DNA from: DASZZV01 sp035544835
GTDB lineage: Bacteria; Acidobacteriota; Thermoanaerobaculia; Gp7-AA8
Reading direction: 5' to 3'
DNA length: 18,861 nucleotides
Assembly: GCA_035544835.1 (NCBI GenBank)
Contig: DASZZV010000411.1
Span: 1 to 18,861 of the forward strand
Of the stretch, positions 6,902-14,577 are shown piece by piece. Positions within the stretch are counted from its first letter, which is position 1, and every line of letters starts with the position of its first letter. The translations under genes were made by a program, and so were the position numbers. The notes under the pieces are model-generated. The model saw only the letters and a list, made by a program, of their open reading frames with translations, was not told where the DNA came from and did not search any database.

Positions 6902-7434
6902 CTCGACCGCGCCAACTCGATGGTCTGATGAATGGCCAGCACGCGTCGTGTGGCGTCGATGATGGCCCGCCCACTCAAACTGGCGCCGGAAATCGGCCTG
7001 ATGCTGCGACTCACCGAGAGATCGTTATCGAGCTTGCGTTTTTTCAGTTGATCGATCCACCGGCGCTTCGGCAGGTAGTCGGTTGGCTCACTGAAGGAGA
7101 GGATCTCGACATGATCCACGGCTCCCGAGGGGCCGACGACTGTCATCACGGTCTCAGGCAAAGTTCGTACGATATGCGTGTTGAAATAGGCAGTCCCGAT
7201 CAGCGACGTCCCCGTGCGACCGACGTAGCGGACGATCATCTGTTCCCGCAACGGAATCCCCGCCAGCGACTCGGCAGCCTTCACCTGTGACTTCGTCAGA
7301 AAAATCGTCTCGCGGCTGACCGTCGTTCCGGCCGGAAAGGCCACATTGAGTGCCTGCTGCTGCGTGAGGAAGGTACGGGCCGGAGAGTTCGCCGCCCACA
7401 CCATCACGGCCATTGCGATGAGAAATCGACGCAT
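6898..7434 (-). CDS. Exported FMN-binding domain protein
   Basis: This 178-aa protein has a signal peptide (residues 1-19, cut after the PAR/A region) and a domain resembling the FMN_bind domain of NqrC/RnfG. The C-terminal SGASLS (149-154) sits where the flavinylation motif S/T-G-A-T of that family is found. Here the usual Thr is Ser152, so FMN would be linked to a serine or the site may be weak. ApbE, the enzyme that attaches FMN to such sites, is encoded two genes upstream in the same operon. The protein would be a periplasmic one-domain flavoprotein carrying electrons. The porin gene ends 3 bp before its start, and the His-rich membrane protein overlaps its end by 4 bp. The low similarity in the N-terminal half makes the domain call moderate. 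Confidence 0.75.
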   Translation of the reverse strand: MRRFLIAMAVMVWAANSPARTFLTQQQALNVAFPAGTTVSRETIFLTKSQVKAAESLAGIPLREQMIVRYVGRTGTSLIGTAYFNTHIVRTLPETVMTVVGPSGAVDHVEILSFSEPTDYLPKRRWIDQLKKRKLDNDLSVSRSIRPISGASLSGRAIIDATRRVLAIHQTIELARSR

Positions 7435-7437
7435 ATT

Positions 7438-8775
7438 CTAAAAGATGTAGCCGAGACCGATGTTGAACTGATCGACCGAGGAACGATCACGACTGTCGTA
7501 GTTCTGGTAGTCGATCTTGATGACCGCCTGCGGAACCGGTTTCCAGGAGACTCCCGTGGTCACGAGGTGAAAGTCATTGGCGGGATTTCGAAGGAATCCG
7601 TCCGGAACGCTCTTCTGCGTCTCCACGCGCTCGTATCTCACGAAGGGAGTGAGCGACTGCTGGCGCAGCGGAAGAACGGCCGCCAGGTCATAGCCCGCCT
7701 CGCCGTAATACCCACCAAACTTCTTGCCGATGGAGTCCGCTCCATCGAGACCGTTGAGCTGATTGATCTGCGCCGCGTCGCCAATACTTCCCTGCGCCCA
7801 CAGGCCGCGAAGATTGATACCCCGCAACCTCGCCTCGGCGTGCAGTTCGTTCAATGTGACCCGACCGTCGAAGCCGCGCCCCTGCCCGGAGTTTCCGCGG
7901 TAGAAGGAGCCGCCCAGAAGCGTTCCCTCGGCTGGATGCCAGTCGAGACGACCGGTAAATGCCAGGTTCTCGGCTATGGCCTGGGCACCGGCCTGTCTCC
8001 CCTCCCGAATGGTCTCATCAGCCGTGAACTCCTCGGCGTTGAGGCCCGTCACGACATAGGTGCGATAGGAAAAGCGGCCGACGTCGCCGAAGAGACCGAC
8101 CCCTCCCTCTCCCCACGTCGCCGGAATGATCCGTTTTTCCAACTCGGGACGGCGCGCACCGAAGAACGAAGTCGGCTCATGCTGCTCGTTGAGGAGCCCG
8201 ACCGGAATGAGGACAACGCCGGCCCGGATGTTTGCCTCGGGGCGAAGCAGGAAATCGAGATAGCCGAACTCCATCGATACGGCCCCTCCATGCTCGGTCG
8301 TGGCGTTCTCGACCTCTAGCTCGGAGTTGAAAAGGACGCGCGGCGAAAATTTGTAGCCGGTGTAGAGCACGGCGCGCAGATAGTTCAGCTGATTCGTCGC
8401 GCCGGACGCGAAACCGCGGTCCTGTCGCGACGAGGGATCCTGGTAAAGAAACTCGCCGTAACCGCCGACGGAGAGGCCGCCCTCGCCCCGATATACCTTG
8501 GAAGCTGCAGCCCCGAGTCCGTACTGCTCTGTGTCGGCTGCGGGTGCCGGTTTCTCCTGACCAACTTTGAGCGTTTCGACTTCCCTTCCGATGATCTCGA
8601 TCTGCCGGCGGAGCTCTTCAATTTCGGGAGAGGTGTTGATCGACTGCAGTCGCTGAACCTGAGCTTCGAGCTCTCGAACGCGCTTCTCGAGTGCCTCCGC
8701 GGTCGGCTGCTGCGCCGCCAGACTAACGACGAAGAGACAGGTGGAGCTTGAGATCAGAAACTTCTTCAGAGTCAT
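7438..8775 (-). CDS. Outer-membrane porin with N-terminal coiled coil
   Basis: This 445-aa protein has a signal peptide (residues 1-21, ending SLAA), then a coiled coil at about 27-75 with heptad-like EALEKRVRELEAQVQRL. From about residue 100 it runs as alternating aromatic/hydrophobic beta strands to a terminal GLGYIF. A C-terminal Phe is the usual insertion signal of outer-membrane barrels. The layout resembles the phosphate-selective porin O/P group, which forms trimers with a periplasmic coiled coil. The true substrate is unknown; position between apbE and the FMN-binding gene in a Fur/FTR1 cluster suggests iron or an iron chelate. It starts 2 nt after the apbE stop. Confidence 0.82.
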   Translation of the reverse strand: MTLKKFLISSSTCLFVVSLAAQQPTAEALEKRVRELEAQVQRLQSINTSPEIEELRRQIEIIGREVETLKVGQEKPAPAADTEQYGLGAAASKVYRGEGGLSVGGYGEFLYQDPSSRQDRGFASGATNQLNYLRAVLYTGYKFSPRVLFNSELEVENATTEHGGAVSMEFGYLDFLLRPEANIRAGVVLIPVGLLNEQHEPTSFFGARRPELEKRIIPATWGEGGVGLFGDVGRFSYRTYVVTGLNAEEFTADETIREGRQAGAQAIAENLAFTGRLDWHPAEGTLLGGSFYRGNSGQGRGFDGRVTLNELHAEARLRGINLRGLWAQGSIGDAAQINQLNGLDGADSIGKKFGGYYGEAGYDLAAVLPLRQQSLTPFVRYERVETQKSVPDGFLRNPANDFHLVTTGVSWKPVPQAVIKIDYQNYDSRDRSSVDQFNIGLGYIF

Positions 8776-8777
8776 GT

Positions 8778-9827
8778 TCAGTCCTCGAGTTTGATTTTCC
8801 TGCTCAACGGTTCGATGGCCGTCAGCATCCTTAAAGTCTTGGAAGCGCGCAGCTCGATCGAGCCGTCAGGGCGCGGGGTGAGGAAGAGCGCCGCCACTCC
8901 ATTTGTATCGGCCCACTCCATTCCCTCTCCCGGGCCGAGCACGAACAGCGCCGTGGAGAGGACATCAGCATCGAAGGCGCGTGTGGAGAAGACTGATACG
9001 GAACCGCGGGGAGGAAGGGCCTGCCCGGTTCGCGGGTCGACGATGTGAATAAAGGTCCTCCCCTTCACGGTGAAAGTCTTCTCGGATCCGCCCGATGTCG
9101 ATAGCGATCCCTCTGGGATTCGCAGCCGAACGAGCGGTTGGGTGCGAACGAGCGGAGATGCGATTTCCACGATCGACGAACCACTACCGAAGAGCGCGAT
9201 CTGGCCGCCAAAGTTGATGGAGGCGCGCGAAACGCCTCGGGCGCGGAGCAAGGCTGTAGCACGATCCAGCGCATAACCTTTCCCGAAGGCGCCTTCTTCG
9301 AAGCGTGCATCGGACAAGCGTCGGATGGTATGAGTGGAAGGATCGAGGGCAACCTGATCGAGCTGCGCCGAATCCCGCGCTGCGACGAGCGTCTCACCGT
9401 CCGGAACCGCTCCCGCCCCGCGAAGCGCCCACACCTCGATGAGCCGGCCGACCAGCGGATTGAAAGCGCCCTTCGTCCTCGCCGACCAGGCCATGGTCCG
9501 GGATAGCACTTCGAACAACTCGTCGCTCACCGTGACCGGTTGGCCTGGAAGCGATCGATTCAGCTTCGAGAGCTCGCTGTCAGGGCGCCAGGTGCTCAGG
9601 CTCGATTCCACTCGAGCGATTTCGTTAAAAGCGGCAGTCGTCGAGGCGTCGTTCCCATTCGAGGAGATCTCGCAGACCGTTCCCATCAGGTAACCGACGC
9701 GATCCGAGTGAGCGCCGCCGTCCGACTTCGAAGCGGCTGCGAGAAGGAGAAGGATCGGAAGAAGTTGCGACGTTGTCTCAACTCGGCGCGGCCGACCCTT
9801 CGGCCCTGTTTGATTCGTCGTAGTCAT
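8778..9827 (-). CDS. apbE: FAD:protein FMN transferase (ApbE)
   Basis: This 349-aa exported enzyme takes FMN from FAD and joins it by a phosphoester bond to Ser/Thr of target proteins outside the cytosol, with magnesium. The N-terminus has a positively charged stretch and a hydrophobic segment LLPILLLLAAA at about residues 23-33, a signal peptide without a lipobox Cys. Family motifs follow in order: YLMGTVCEI, AFNPLVGRL, GAFGKGYALDRA, SINFGGQIALFG, HIVDPRTGQ and AFDADVLSTALFVLG. Length is typical. Its likely client is the FMN-binding protein encoded two genes downstream. The ATG at 9827 has no strong ribosome site, and a start a few codons later is possible. Confidence 0.93.
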   Translation of the reverse strand: MTTTNQTGPKGRPRRVETTSQLLPILLLLAAASKSDGGAHSDRVGYLMGTVCEISSNGNDASTTAAFNEIARVESSLSTWRPDSELSKLNRSLPGQPVTVSDELFEVLSRTMAWSARTKGAFNPLVGRLIEVWALRGAGAVPDGETLVAARDSAQLDQVALDPSTHTIRRLSDARFEEGAFGKGYALDRATALLRARGVSRASINFGGQIALFGSGSSIVEIASPLVRTQPLVRLRIPEGSLSTSGGSEKTFTVKGRTFIHIVDPRTGQALPPRGSVSVFSTRAFDADVLSTALFVLGPGEGMEWADTNGVAALFLTPRPDGSIELRASKTLRMLTAIEPLSRKIKLED

Positions 9828-9854
9828 CTTGTGAAGAGGGTAAAGGTGGCCCGA

Positions 9855-10619
9855 CTACCCTCGAACGGCCAGTCGCGGTGACTTCATGCGATCCATGATC
9901 GTCACCGTCGACAGCCAGACAGCACACAGACCGACCAGGCCGAGCGAGAACCAGCGGCCGTACAGACCCTCCGGTCCATAGATCTCGGTGGCGGCATGGA
10001 TGGTCTCGCTGTTCGGAAGGACGCCCGCCTCGGAGAACTCGTGAACGGAGTAAAGAACGATTTGAAGCGTGAAGAGCAGAAGGAAAATGCCGGTGACCTG
10101 GAAGAAACGTTTCAGATTGATGAGATGACCGAAATGTCCCCATGCCCATGACATTGCCGCGGCGCAGGCCAGGCCGGTGAGGGCGCCGGCGACGAAGCGG
10201 GCGTTGCTGCGAACCTGAATGAGCATCAGCGCCGCTTCCATACCCTCGCGGGTGATCATGAAGATGCTGAAGAGCAGGACGCCGGTGAAGGCGAAGAGTC
10301 GTGACGTCGACGATGATGCGCTCTCGAGCCTCTGCTCCACGTTACCCTTCATCTTCGGAGCGGTGCGCCAGACGTGAACGACGAAGCTGGCAACCAGAAC
10401 GGCGGCGACGATCCCGAGCACCCCTTCCCAGAAAGGCTGGTTGACGCGCATCAGGAGAAAGGCCAGGCCGAAGCTGGCGGCGACGGAGATTCCGATTCCC
10501 CAGTAAACAGCGGGACGCAGCCAATCGCGGCCGGTCTTGCGGAGGAACGCGAGAATGATGGCAACGGTGAGAAATGCCTCAAATCCTTCACGGAAGACGA
10601 TGATCAAAGCTGGAAGCAT
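9855..10619 (-). CDS. FTR1-family iron permease
   Basis: This 254-aa inner-membrane protein belongs to the iron lead/Ftr1 family that carries iron into the cytosol. Two REGxE motifs, the iron-binding signatures of the family, are present: Arg10-Glu-Gly-Phe-Glu14 in helix 1 and Arg124-Glu-Gly-Met-Glu128 in the fourth helix. About seven helices are predicted (about 4-26, 37-57, 65-83, 108-135, 140-160, 165-190, 225-245). Bacterial relatives work with EfeO/EfeB or P19/FtrB/FtrD; none of those genes is here. A TTG 15 bp upstream would add five residues, but GAGAGG stands 7 nt before the ATG at 10619, so I chose that start. It follows the Fur-family gene by 36 nt and precedes apbE by 27 nt. Confidence 0.93.
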   Translation of the reverse strand: MLPALIIVFREGFEAFLTVAIILAFLRKTGRDWLRPAVYWGIGISVAASFGLAFLLMRVNQPFWEGVLGIVAAVLVASFVVHVWRTAPKMKGNVEQRLESASSSTSRLFAFTGVLLFSIFMITREGMEAALMLIQVRSNARFVAGALTGLACAAAMSWAWGHFGHLINLKRFFQVTGIFLLLFTLQIVLYSVHEFSEAGVLPNSETIHAATEIYGPEGLYGRWFSLGLVGLCAVWLSTVTIMDRMKSPRLAVRG

Positions 10620-10655
10620 GGACGTACCTCTCAAGGACCGCCGCGGCGGCCGGGA

Positions 10656-11162
10656 TCACTTACGGAGACTATTTCGGTCGAGCTGAATCATCTGGACGCG
10701 ATCCGGTGAGTCGGGGAGCTGCCCCTTCTGCCGGCAGGCATCGCAGATCCCGAGGATCTGCAGGTTGTGAAATGTGGGTGTAAATTTCTTGCGCTCGCAG
10801 ATCTCGCGCTGACGGGCTTCGAGGAAGGAGTCGTGAAACTCGATCACGCTGCCGCAGGTGGTACAGACAAGATGGTCGTGATGGGAGTTCTTGGTGACGC
10901 GCTCGTAATGGTAGTGGTCCTCTCCGAGGTGGACGCGGCGGACCATACCCGACTTCACGAGGAGCTCGAGGGTCCGGTAGATGGTGGCCCGGGAAATCTT
11001 GATGCTCTTCTCTTTGAGCTTGAACAAAAGCTCATCGGCCTCGAAGTGATAGTGCGTGGCAAAGATCTCGCGGACGAGCGACTTGCGTTCGGTCGTCAGC
11101 TTCAACCCCTGTTGTTCGAGGAATCCCTGGAAGCGCGTAATCTCTCTATCAATGGTTTGCAT
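10656..11162 (-). CDS. fur: Fur-family metalloregulator
   Basis: This 168-aa cytosolic repressor binds DNA when loaded with metal, usually Fe(II). The winged-helix domain covers about residues 15-85 with ISRATIYRTLELLVKSG as recognition region. The dimer/metal domain has HHDHLVC followed by CTTCG, and GICDAC near the C-terminus, giving two Cys pairs for a structural zinc. Fur, Zur and PerR are hard to separate by sequence alone; the FTR1 permease gene next door favours iron. A TTG 33 bp upstream is in frame, but it lies beside the start-site palindrome; the ATG at 11162 follows AAGAGA and begins at the usual distance before the domain. It is first in the six-gene minus-strand cluster. Confidence 0.92.
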   Translation of the reverse strand: MQTIDREITRFQGFLEQQGLKLTTERKSLVREIFATHYHFEADELLFKLKEKSIKISRATIYRTLELLVKSGMVRRVHLGEDHYHYERVTKNSHHDHLVCTTCGSVIEFHDSFLEARQREICERKKFTPTFHNLQILGICDACRQKGQLPDSPDRVQMIQLDRNSLRK

Positions 11163-11179
11163 GGATCTCTTAAGCAGAC

Positions 11180-11194
11180 TGAGACTCTGTCTCA
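11180..11194. promoter_or_regulatory. 15-bp palindrome, candidate Fur operator
   Basis: TGAGACTCTGTCTCA has perfect TGAGAC/GTCTCA half sites with a 3-nt centre. It lies between the predicted transcription start (about 11200) and the fur ATG. The outer TGA...TCA agrees with the Fur box, but the inner bases differ. Placement fits autorepression. Confidence 0.5.
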
Positions 11195-11206
11195 ATTGCT
11201 GTAACC

Positions 11207-11235
11207 ACTATATCCGTTCTGAAAGCAAACTTCAA
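11207..11235 (-). promoter_or_regulatory. Putative sigma-70 promoter of the iron/flavin cluster
   Basis: On the minus strand TTGAAG (11230-11235) and TATAGT (11207-11212) are 17 bp apart. They match 4 of 6 and 5 of 6 consensus bases. The predicted start near 11200 is directly followed by the palindrome at 11180-11194. Confidence 0.55.
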
Positions 11236-11286
11236 ATACGCTCTGCCGAGGGAGAGGGGTTGGTGGCCTGCAGCGTCCCGCCTTCT

Positions 11287-11312
11287 CATTTTTCAATTTT
11301 CATTTTTCAATT
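11287..11312. repeat. AT-rich 12-bp direct repeat before tRNA-Cys
   Basis: CATTTTTCAATT occurs at 11287-11298 and again at 11301-11312, 14 bp apart. It is much richer in A+T than its surroundings and could act as an upstream activating stretch for the tRNA promoter, or be simple low-complexity spacer. Confidence 0.6.
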
Positions 11313-11320
11313 CCCCCGGT

Positions 11321-11326
11321 TAGACT
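11321..11326 (+). promoter_or_regulatory. Putative -10 box of tRNA-Cys
   Basis: TAGACT lies 16 nt before the tRNA. A TTTTCA at 11297-11302 with an 18-bp spacer matches 4 of 6 bases of the -35 consensus. Confidence 0.35.
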
Positions 11327-11342
11327 GTGCACCCTTTCTGAG

Positions 11343-11416
<74 letters not shown>

Positions 11417-11427
11417 AAGAAAGCCTC

Positions 11428-12576
11428 ATGCGTTTTTTCGCCATCGCCTTCGTCGCTATCCTCATATTTCTGCCTCTCAATATTCTCGTTGTTACGGTCC
11501 TCCGTCGTGCTCATCCCCGCTGGCGCACGCTGACCACGGCCATTACGGTGGCCGGCAATCTTCTCTGGCCATTTCTCGGTCTGGTGCTCCATACGCCGTC
11601 GACTGCCCTTTCGCGTTTTCTCCGGGCCACGCTTGGCCCGCCATGGTTCGGCTGGATTCTCGTACTCGTTCTATATGCCTCCTGGATCGCAGCCATGGCC
11701 GTCCTCTGGCTGGCCCTGAGTCGGTGGCGCGGCGTGGGCTTTGTCGAATTCGTCGCTCCCCGCTCAGGGCGTCTGATCGTCGCCTGCGCGATCATCGGGG
11801 CGATCGGTCTGTATCAGGCCCTCGTGCCATTACGTATCGAAAAGGTGCCGATCAGGATCACCTCGCTCGATCCGCGCCTGGAGGGATATCGCATCGCTCT
11901 GATCTCCGACCTGCATGTCGGTCTCTTCAGTCGCCCTTCCAGACTGCGCCAGATTGTCAGCGCGATTTCCGAATCGCACCCCGATGCGGTCCTCGTCGCC
12001 GGGGACAACATCGATGACGATCCCTTCTTCGACGCGAAGTTCGCCGCTCCCTTCGCGCTGCTGCCATCTTCCCTGCCGGTTTACGCAGTCCTCGGCAATC
12101 ACGAGATGTACGGAGATCCGCACGATGCCGTCCGGAGACTTCGTGGTAGCCGGGTACGTCTCCTGGTGAACGAGGGAGTGCAACTCCGGAAGAATGGAGG
12201 CTCCGTCTATCTGGCCGGAATCTCCGATTACGCGGCCCGAGGCCTTGGCCGGCGCGACCTCCTTCCCGACCCCGACGCGGCACTGGCTGGCCGATCCCCG
12301 GGACAGACCGCCATCCTGCTCGCTCATCAACCGAAGGCATTTGGCGATGCCCGCAAGCGAAACGTCGAGCTCACGCTTTGCGGACACACGCACGGCGGAC
12401 AGTTCGCGATCCGCCCGCTGCACTGGACGCTGGCCGGCGTTTTCCTGCCGTTCGATATGGGCCTGTACAACCGGGAGGGACATCAGCTCTACGTCAACAC
12501 CGGTACCGGTTACTGGATGCTCCCCTTTCGCTTCGGCATCACACCGGAGATCACGATCATCGAGCTCCATAAGTAA
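11428..12576 (+). CDS. Membrane-anchored metallophosphoesterase
   Basis: This 382-aa protein has four N-terminal membrane helices (about residues 2-25, 35-55, 72-97, 110-130) and a C-terminal calcineurin-like phosphoesterase domain. The metal ligands are in order: Asp161 and His163 (DLHVG), Asp193 and Asn194 (GDNIDD), Asn224-His225-Glu226 (GNHE), and His320 and His322 (GHTHGG). This matches the YaeI/YkoQ-type membrane phosphoesterases; some relatives hydrolyse lipid-linked pyrophosphates such as UDP-diacylglucosamine or act on phospholipids. The substrate here is not decided by the sequence. The ATG is 11 nt after the tRNA-Cys CCA end with AAAGAAAG as weak ribosome site, so expression probably depends on the tRNA promoter and on tRNA 3' processing. 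Confidence 0.88.
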   Translation: MRFFAIAFVAILIFLPLNILVVTVLRRAHPRWRTLTTAITVAGNLLWPFLGLVLHTPSTALSRFLRATLGPPWFGWILVLVLYASWIAAMAVLWLALSRWRGVGFVEFVAPRSGRLIVACAIIGAIGLYQALVPLRIEKVPIRITSLDPRLEGYRIALISDLHVGLFSRPSRLRQIVSAISESHPDAVLVAGDNIDDDPFFDAKFAAPFALLPSSLPVYAVLGNHEMYGDPHDAVRRLRGSRVRLLVNEGVQLRKNGGSVYLAGISDYAARGLGRRDLLPDPDAALAGRSPGQTAILLAHQPKAFGDARKRNVELTLCGHTHGGQFAIRPLHWTLAGVFLPFDMGLYNREGHQLYVNTGTGYWMLPFRFGITPEITIIELHK

Positions 12577-12582
12577 GGACAG

Positions 12583-12936
12583 ATGGCGAAGGGACGCCGC
12601 TGGATTCTCGATCTTCCACTCCCGCCCGGCTTCAACTTCGAGGCGACCGTGGAATCCCATGGCCGGCATTTCGTGCGCAGTCGCTACTTTGCATCGGACG
12701 ACAAAGCGACCGACGTTAGAGCGGTGGCTCGATATGAAAAGTGGGGACGCTGGAAGTACCTGGCCTATTGGTCTGAGCTCTGGGAGAGTAAACGGGTCGC
12801 CGGGCTCGGACAGCGTTACGAAGGACAAATAGTGTACGCCGATCGGAGGCGTTTCGGAATATTGACCGCGGCGCGAACCGTTTGGGATAATGGCCGAAAT
12901 CGATCGCGAATAAGTCTTTCAGAAAGAGGTAGTTAG
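12583..12936 (+). pseudogene. Possible remnant of a DNA glycosylase N-terminal domain
   Basis: A 117-codon open frame begins 6 nt after the phosphoesterase stop, with AAGGA 3 nt before the ATG. Residues 8-27 (LDLPLPPGFNFEATVESHGR) recall the beginning of AlkA/OGG-type DNA-3-methyladenine glycosylases, where a 'PxPFDFxxTVxSHGW' phrase is common. The rest is rich in Arg, Trp and Lys without a recognisable fold, and no helix-hairpin-helix or catalytic Asp follows. It could be a truncated, decayed glycosylase or an unrelated small gene. The similarity is from memory and not tested. Confidence 0.35.
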
Positions 12937-12955
12937 GCAATAGACCGGGATCCCA

Positions 12956-13312
12956 TTGGACGACAAACTCAAGCAACTTCTCAAGGAGCTCGGAGACGCG
13001 ATCAACGAGTCCATCTCCGCCTCCGCCTACGTCAATGACCAGATCCAGAAAATCCGGGATGAAGGTTACAACCTCTACGTTTTCCTCGACGCTACGATCG
13101 GCCTGAACCGCGAGGAAGAGGAAACGGAAGCTGCTACATCTGCAGTAAAACAAATCCCGGCCTTGCCTTCCGGCACCCGCGAAGGCGAAGTGCAGTTCCG
13201 CATCAACTTCAACGACCTTACGTTCCTTCGGGGGATGGGCATCGATCCGACGCGTAAGGTGAAGGCTCCCAGGCGTCTTGAGGCCAAACGAAGCGACACC
13301 GAGCAGTCGTAA
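12956..13312 (+). CDS. Conserved-looking hypothetical protein, 118 aa
   Basis: I do not recognise this family. The product is soluble and charged. Residues 1-50 look alpha-helical (KLKQLLKELGDAINESISA) and end in GYNLYVFLDATIGL; residues 51-72 form an acidic, Ala-rich linker; and 76-105 contain EVQFRINFNDLTFLRGMGID. The frame begins at a TTG with only a weak upstream GGGA, and no better start exists within the first 70 codons. Codon use is like that of neighbours, with G/C in third positions, which supports a real gene. It overlaps rlmN by 35 bp in another frame, so its translation is probably coupled to that of the rRNA methyltransferase. A TAGACC word 9 nt before the TTG may be a weak -10. 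Confidence 0.6.
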   Translation: MDDKLKQLLKELGDAINESISASAYVNDQIQKIRDEGYNLYVFLDATIGLNREEEETEAATSAVKQIPALPSGTREGEVQFRINFNDLTFLRGMGIDPTRKVKAPRRLEAKRSDTEQS

Positions 13313-14348
13313 CCTCTACGATCTTTCCCCTGCGCAACTCGAGGCGGTCGTCGGAGAAGTCGTGTCGCCGGCGTTCCGCGTCAAACAGATCCGTGAGTGG
13401 ATGTATCGAAAAGGCGCCGGCTCGTTCGAGGTCATGACCAATCTCCCGGCCGGTCTTCGTCAGGAGCTGACCAATCGATTCGATGTGGCCCTTCCCGAAG
13501 TCAGGGAAAGGACAGCGCCGGCTGAAGACGGAAGCCAGAAGTATCTCTTCACTCTTCGCGACGGAGCACTCATCGAGGCGGTGTACATGCCGATGGGCAA
13601 CCGCACGACGCTGTGCCTTTCGTCGCAGGCAGGATGCGCGGTGGGATGCACCTTCTGCGTCACCGGTTACTTTGGCGCCGGCCGCAACCTGACGCCGTCT
13701 GAGATGCTCGGACAGTCCAACGTCATCCGGCTCGAGAAAAACATTCCGACCGAGCGCCTCAACGTCGTATTCATGGGAATGGGAGAGCCCTTGCTCAATC
13801 TCGAGCATGTCGTGACGACTCTCGACGTTCTCTACGAGACCATCGCTCCCCGGCGTATCACCATATCGACATCCGGGATCATTCCCGGCATTGAGGATCT
13901 GGGAAGACTGCCACGGCGCCCGAATCTCGCAGTTTCCATCAACGCTCCGGATCGTGAGCGGCGCGAGGAGATCATGCCGATCACGCGGAAGTATCCGCTC
14001 GAAGAGCTCATGGATGCGCTGCGTCACTTCCCGCTCGACAAGGGGCGGGACATCACCGCCGAATACATACTGCTGGCCGGCTACAACGACTCCAACGATG
14101 ACGCCAAACGGCTGGCGAGGCTGCTTCGCGGGATCCACTGCAAGGTGAATGTCATTCCATTCAATCCAGACCCGAATCTGCCCGACTGGATGAAGAGACC
14201 GGGAGAGCGCGACATCGATCGCTTCGTCGACGCCCTGGTCCGCAACGGTACGCCGGTCACGGTTCGCCGCTCCAAAGGCCGCGACATCGCCGCAGCGTGT
14301 GGCCAATTGCGGGGTACGACCGACCGCAAGCGGCCGGCGCGCGCGTAG
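13278..14348 (+). CDS. rlmN: 23S rRNA (adenine-C2)-methyltransferase RlmN
   Basis: This 356-aa radical-SAM enzyme methylates C2 of A2503 in 23S rRNA (and A37 in some tRNAs) in the cytosol. The iron-sulphur cluster motif is CAVGCTFC in the phrase TLCLSSQAGCAVGCTFC. MGMGEPLLN, STSGIIPGI and the C-terminal AACGQL, which holds the methyl-transfer cysteine, are all present. The N-terminus NLYDLSPAQLEAVV aligns with the NLLDL start of E. coli RlmN, so translation must begin upstream of it; the only candidate is the TTG at 13278, inside the previous gene. Length is normal. The stop is followed after 11 bp by a large palindromic element. Confidence 0.95.
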   Translation: MRPNEATPSSRNLYDLSPAQLEAVVGEVVSPAFRVKQIREWMYRKGAGSFEVMTNLPAGLRQELTNRFDVALPEVRERTAPAEDGSQKYLFTLRDGALIEAVYMPMGNRTTLCLSSQAGCAVGCTFCVTGYFGAGRNLTPSEMLGQSNVIRLEKNIPTERLNVVFMGMGEPLLNLEHVVTTLDVLYETIAPRRITISTSGIIPGIEDLGRLPRRPNLAVSINAPDRERREEIMPITRKYPLEELMDALRHFPLDKGRDITAEYILLAGYNDSNDDAKRLARLLRGIHCKVNVIPFNPDPNLPDWMKRPGERDIDRFVDALVRNGTPVTVRRSKGRDIAAACGQLRGTTDRKRPARA

Positions 14349-14359
14349 TTGTAACGCAC

Positions 14360-14567
14360 CGGAGTGGCGGCATCCTGCCGCCTGGCTCGGCGGCGTCCCG
14401 CGCCGCCGTTCTGCGGCGGTTTGATGGATCCCGGTTTCGACGCATGATCCGTCGCCAAGGCGTCCCGCGAACGTTCTTTCAGAGCGGGCGAGGCGCCCGC
14501 TCCCCTTCGGGCGAAGAGCGGCGGCGCGGGACGCCGCCGAGCCAGGCGGCAAGATGCCGCCACTCCG
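14360..14567. repeat. Two-armed palindromic element, 48-bp arms
   Basis: Arms 14360-14407 and 14520-14567 are reverse complements with one mismatch over 48 bp. Each arm contains two hairpins: GGCGGCA-TCC-TGCCGCC and GGCGGC-GTCCCGC-GCCGCC. The 112-nt spacer holds CCGCC-GTTCTG-CGGCGG and GAGCGGGC-GAG-GCGCCCGCTC-type palindromes. The element fills nearly all of the gap between the convergent rlmN and htrA stops. No T-tract marks an intrinsic terminator, but the structure would stall or block read-through. Confidence 0.9.
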
Positions 14568-14577
14568 ATAAACATCC

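Noticed and set aside
7567..8319. Plus-strand 250-codon frame inside the porin gene
   Set aside because: It is antisense to a porin with signal peptide, coiled coil and terminal Phe; the product has no features.
14360..14567. CRISPR array or structured ncRNA
   Set aside because: There are only two arms in inverted orientation and no evenly spaced direct repeats, which fits a palindromic element.
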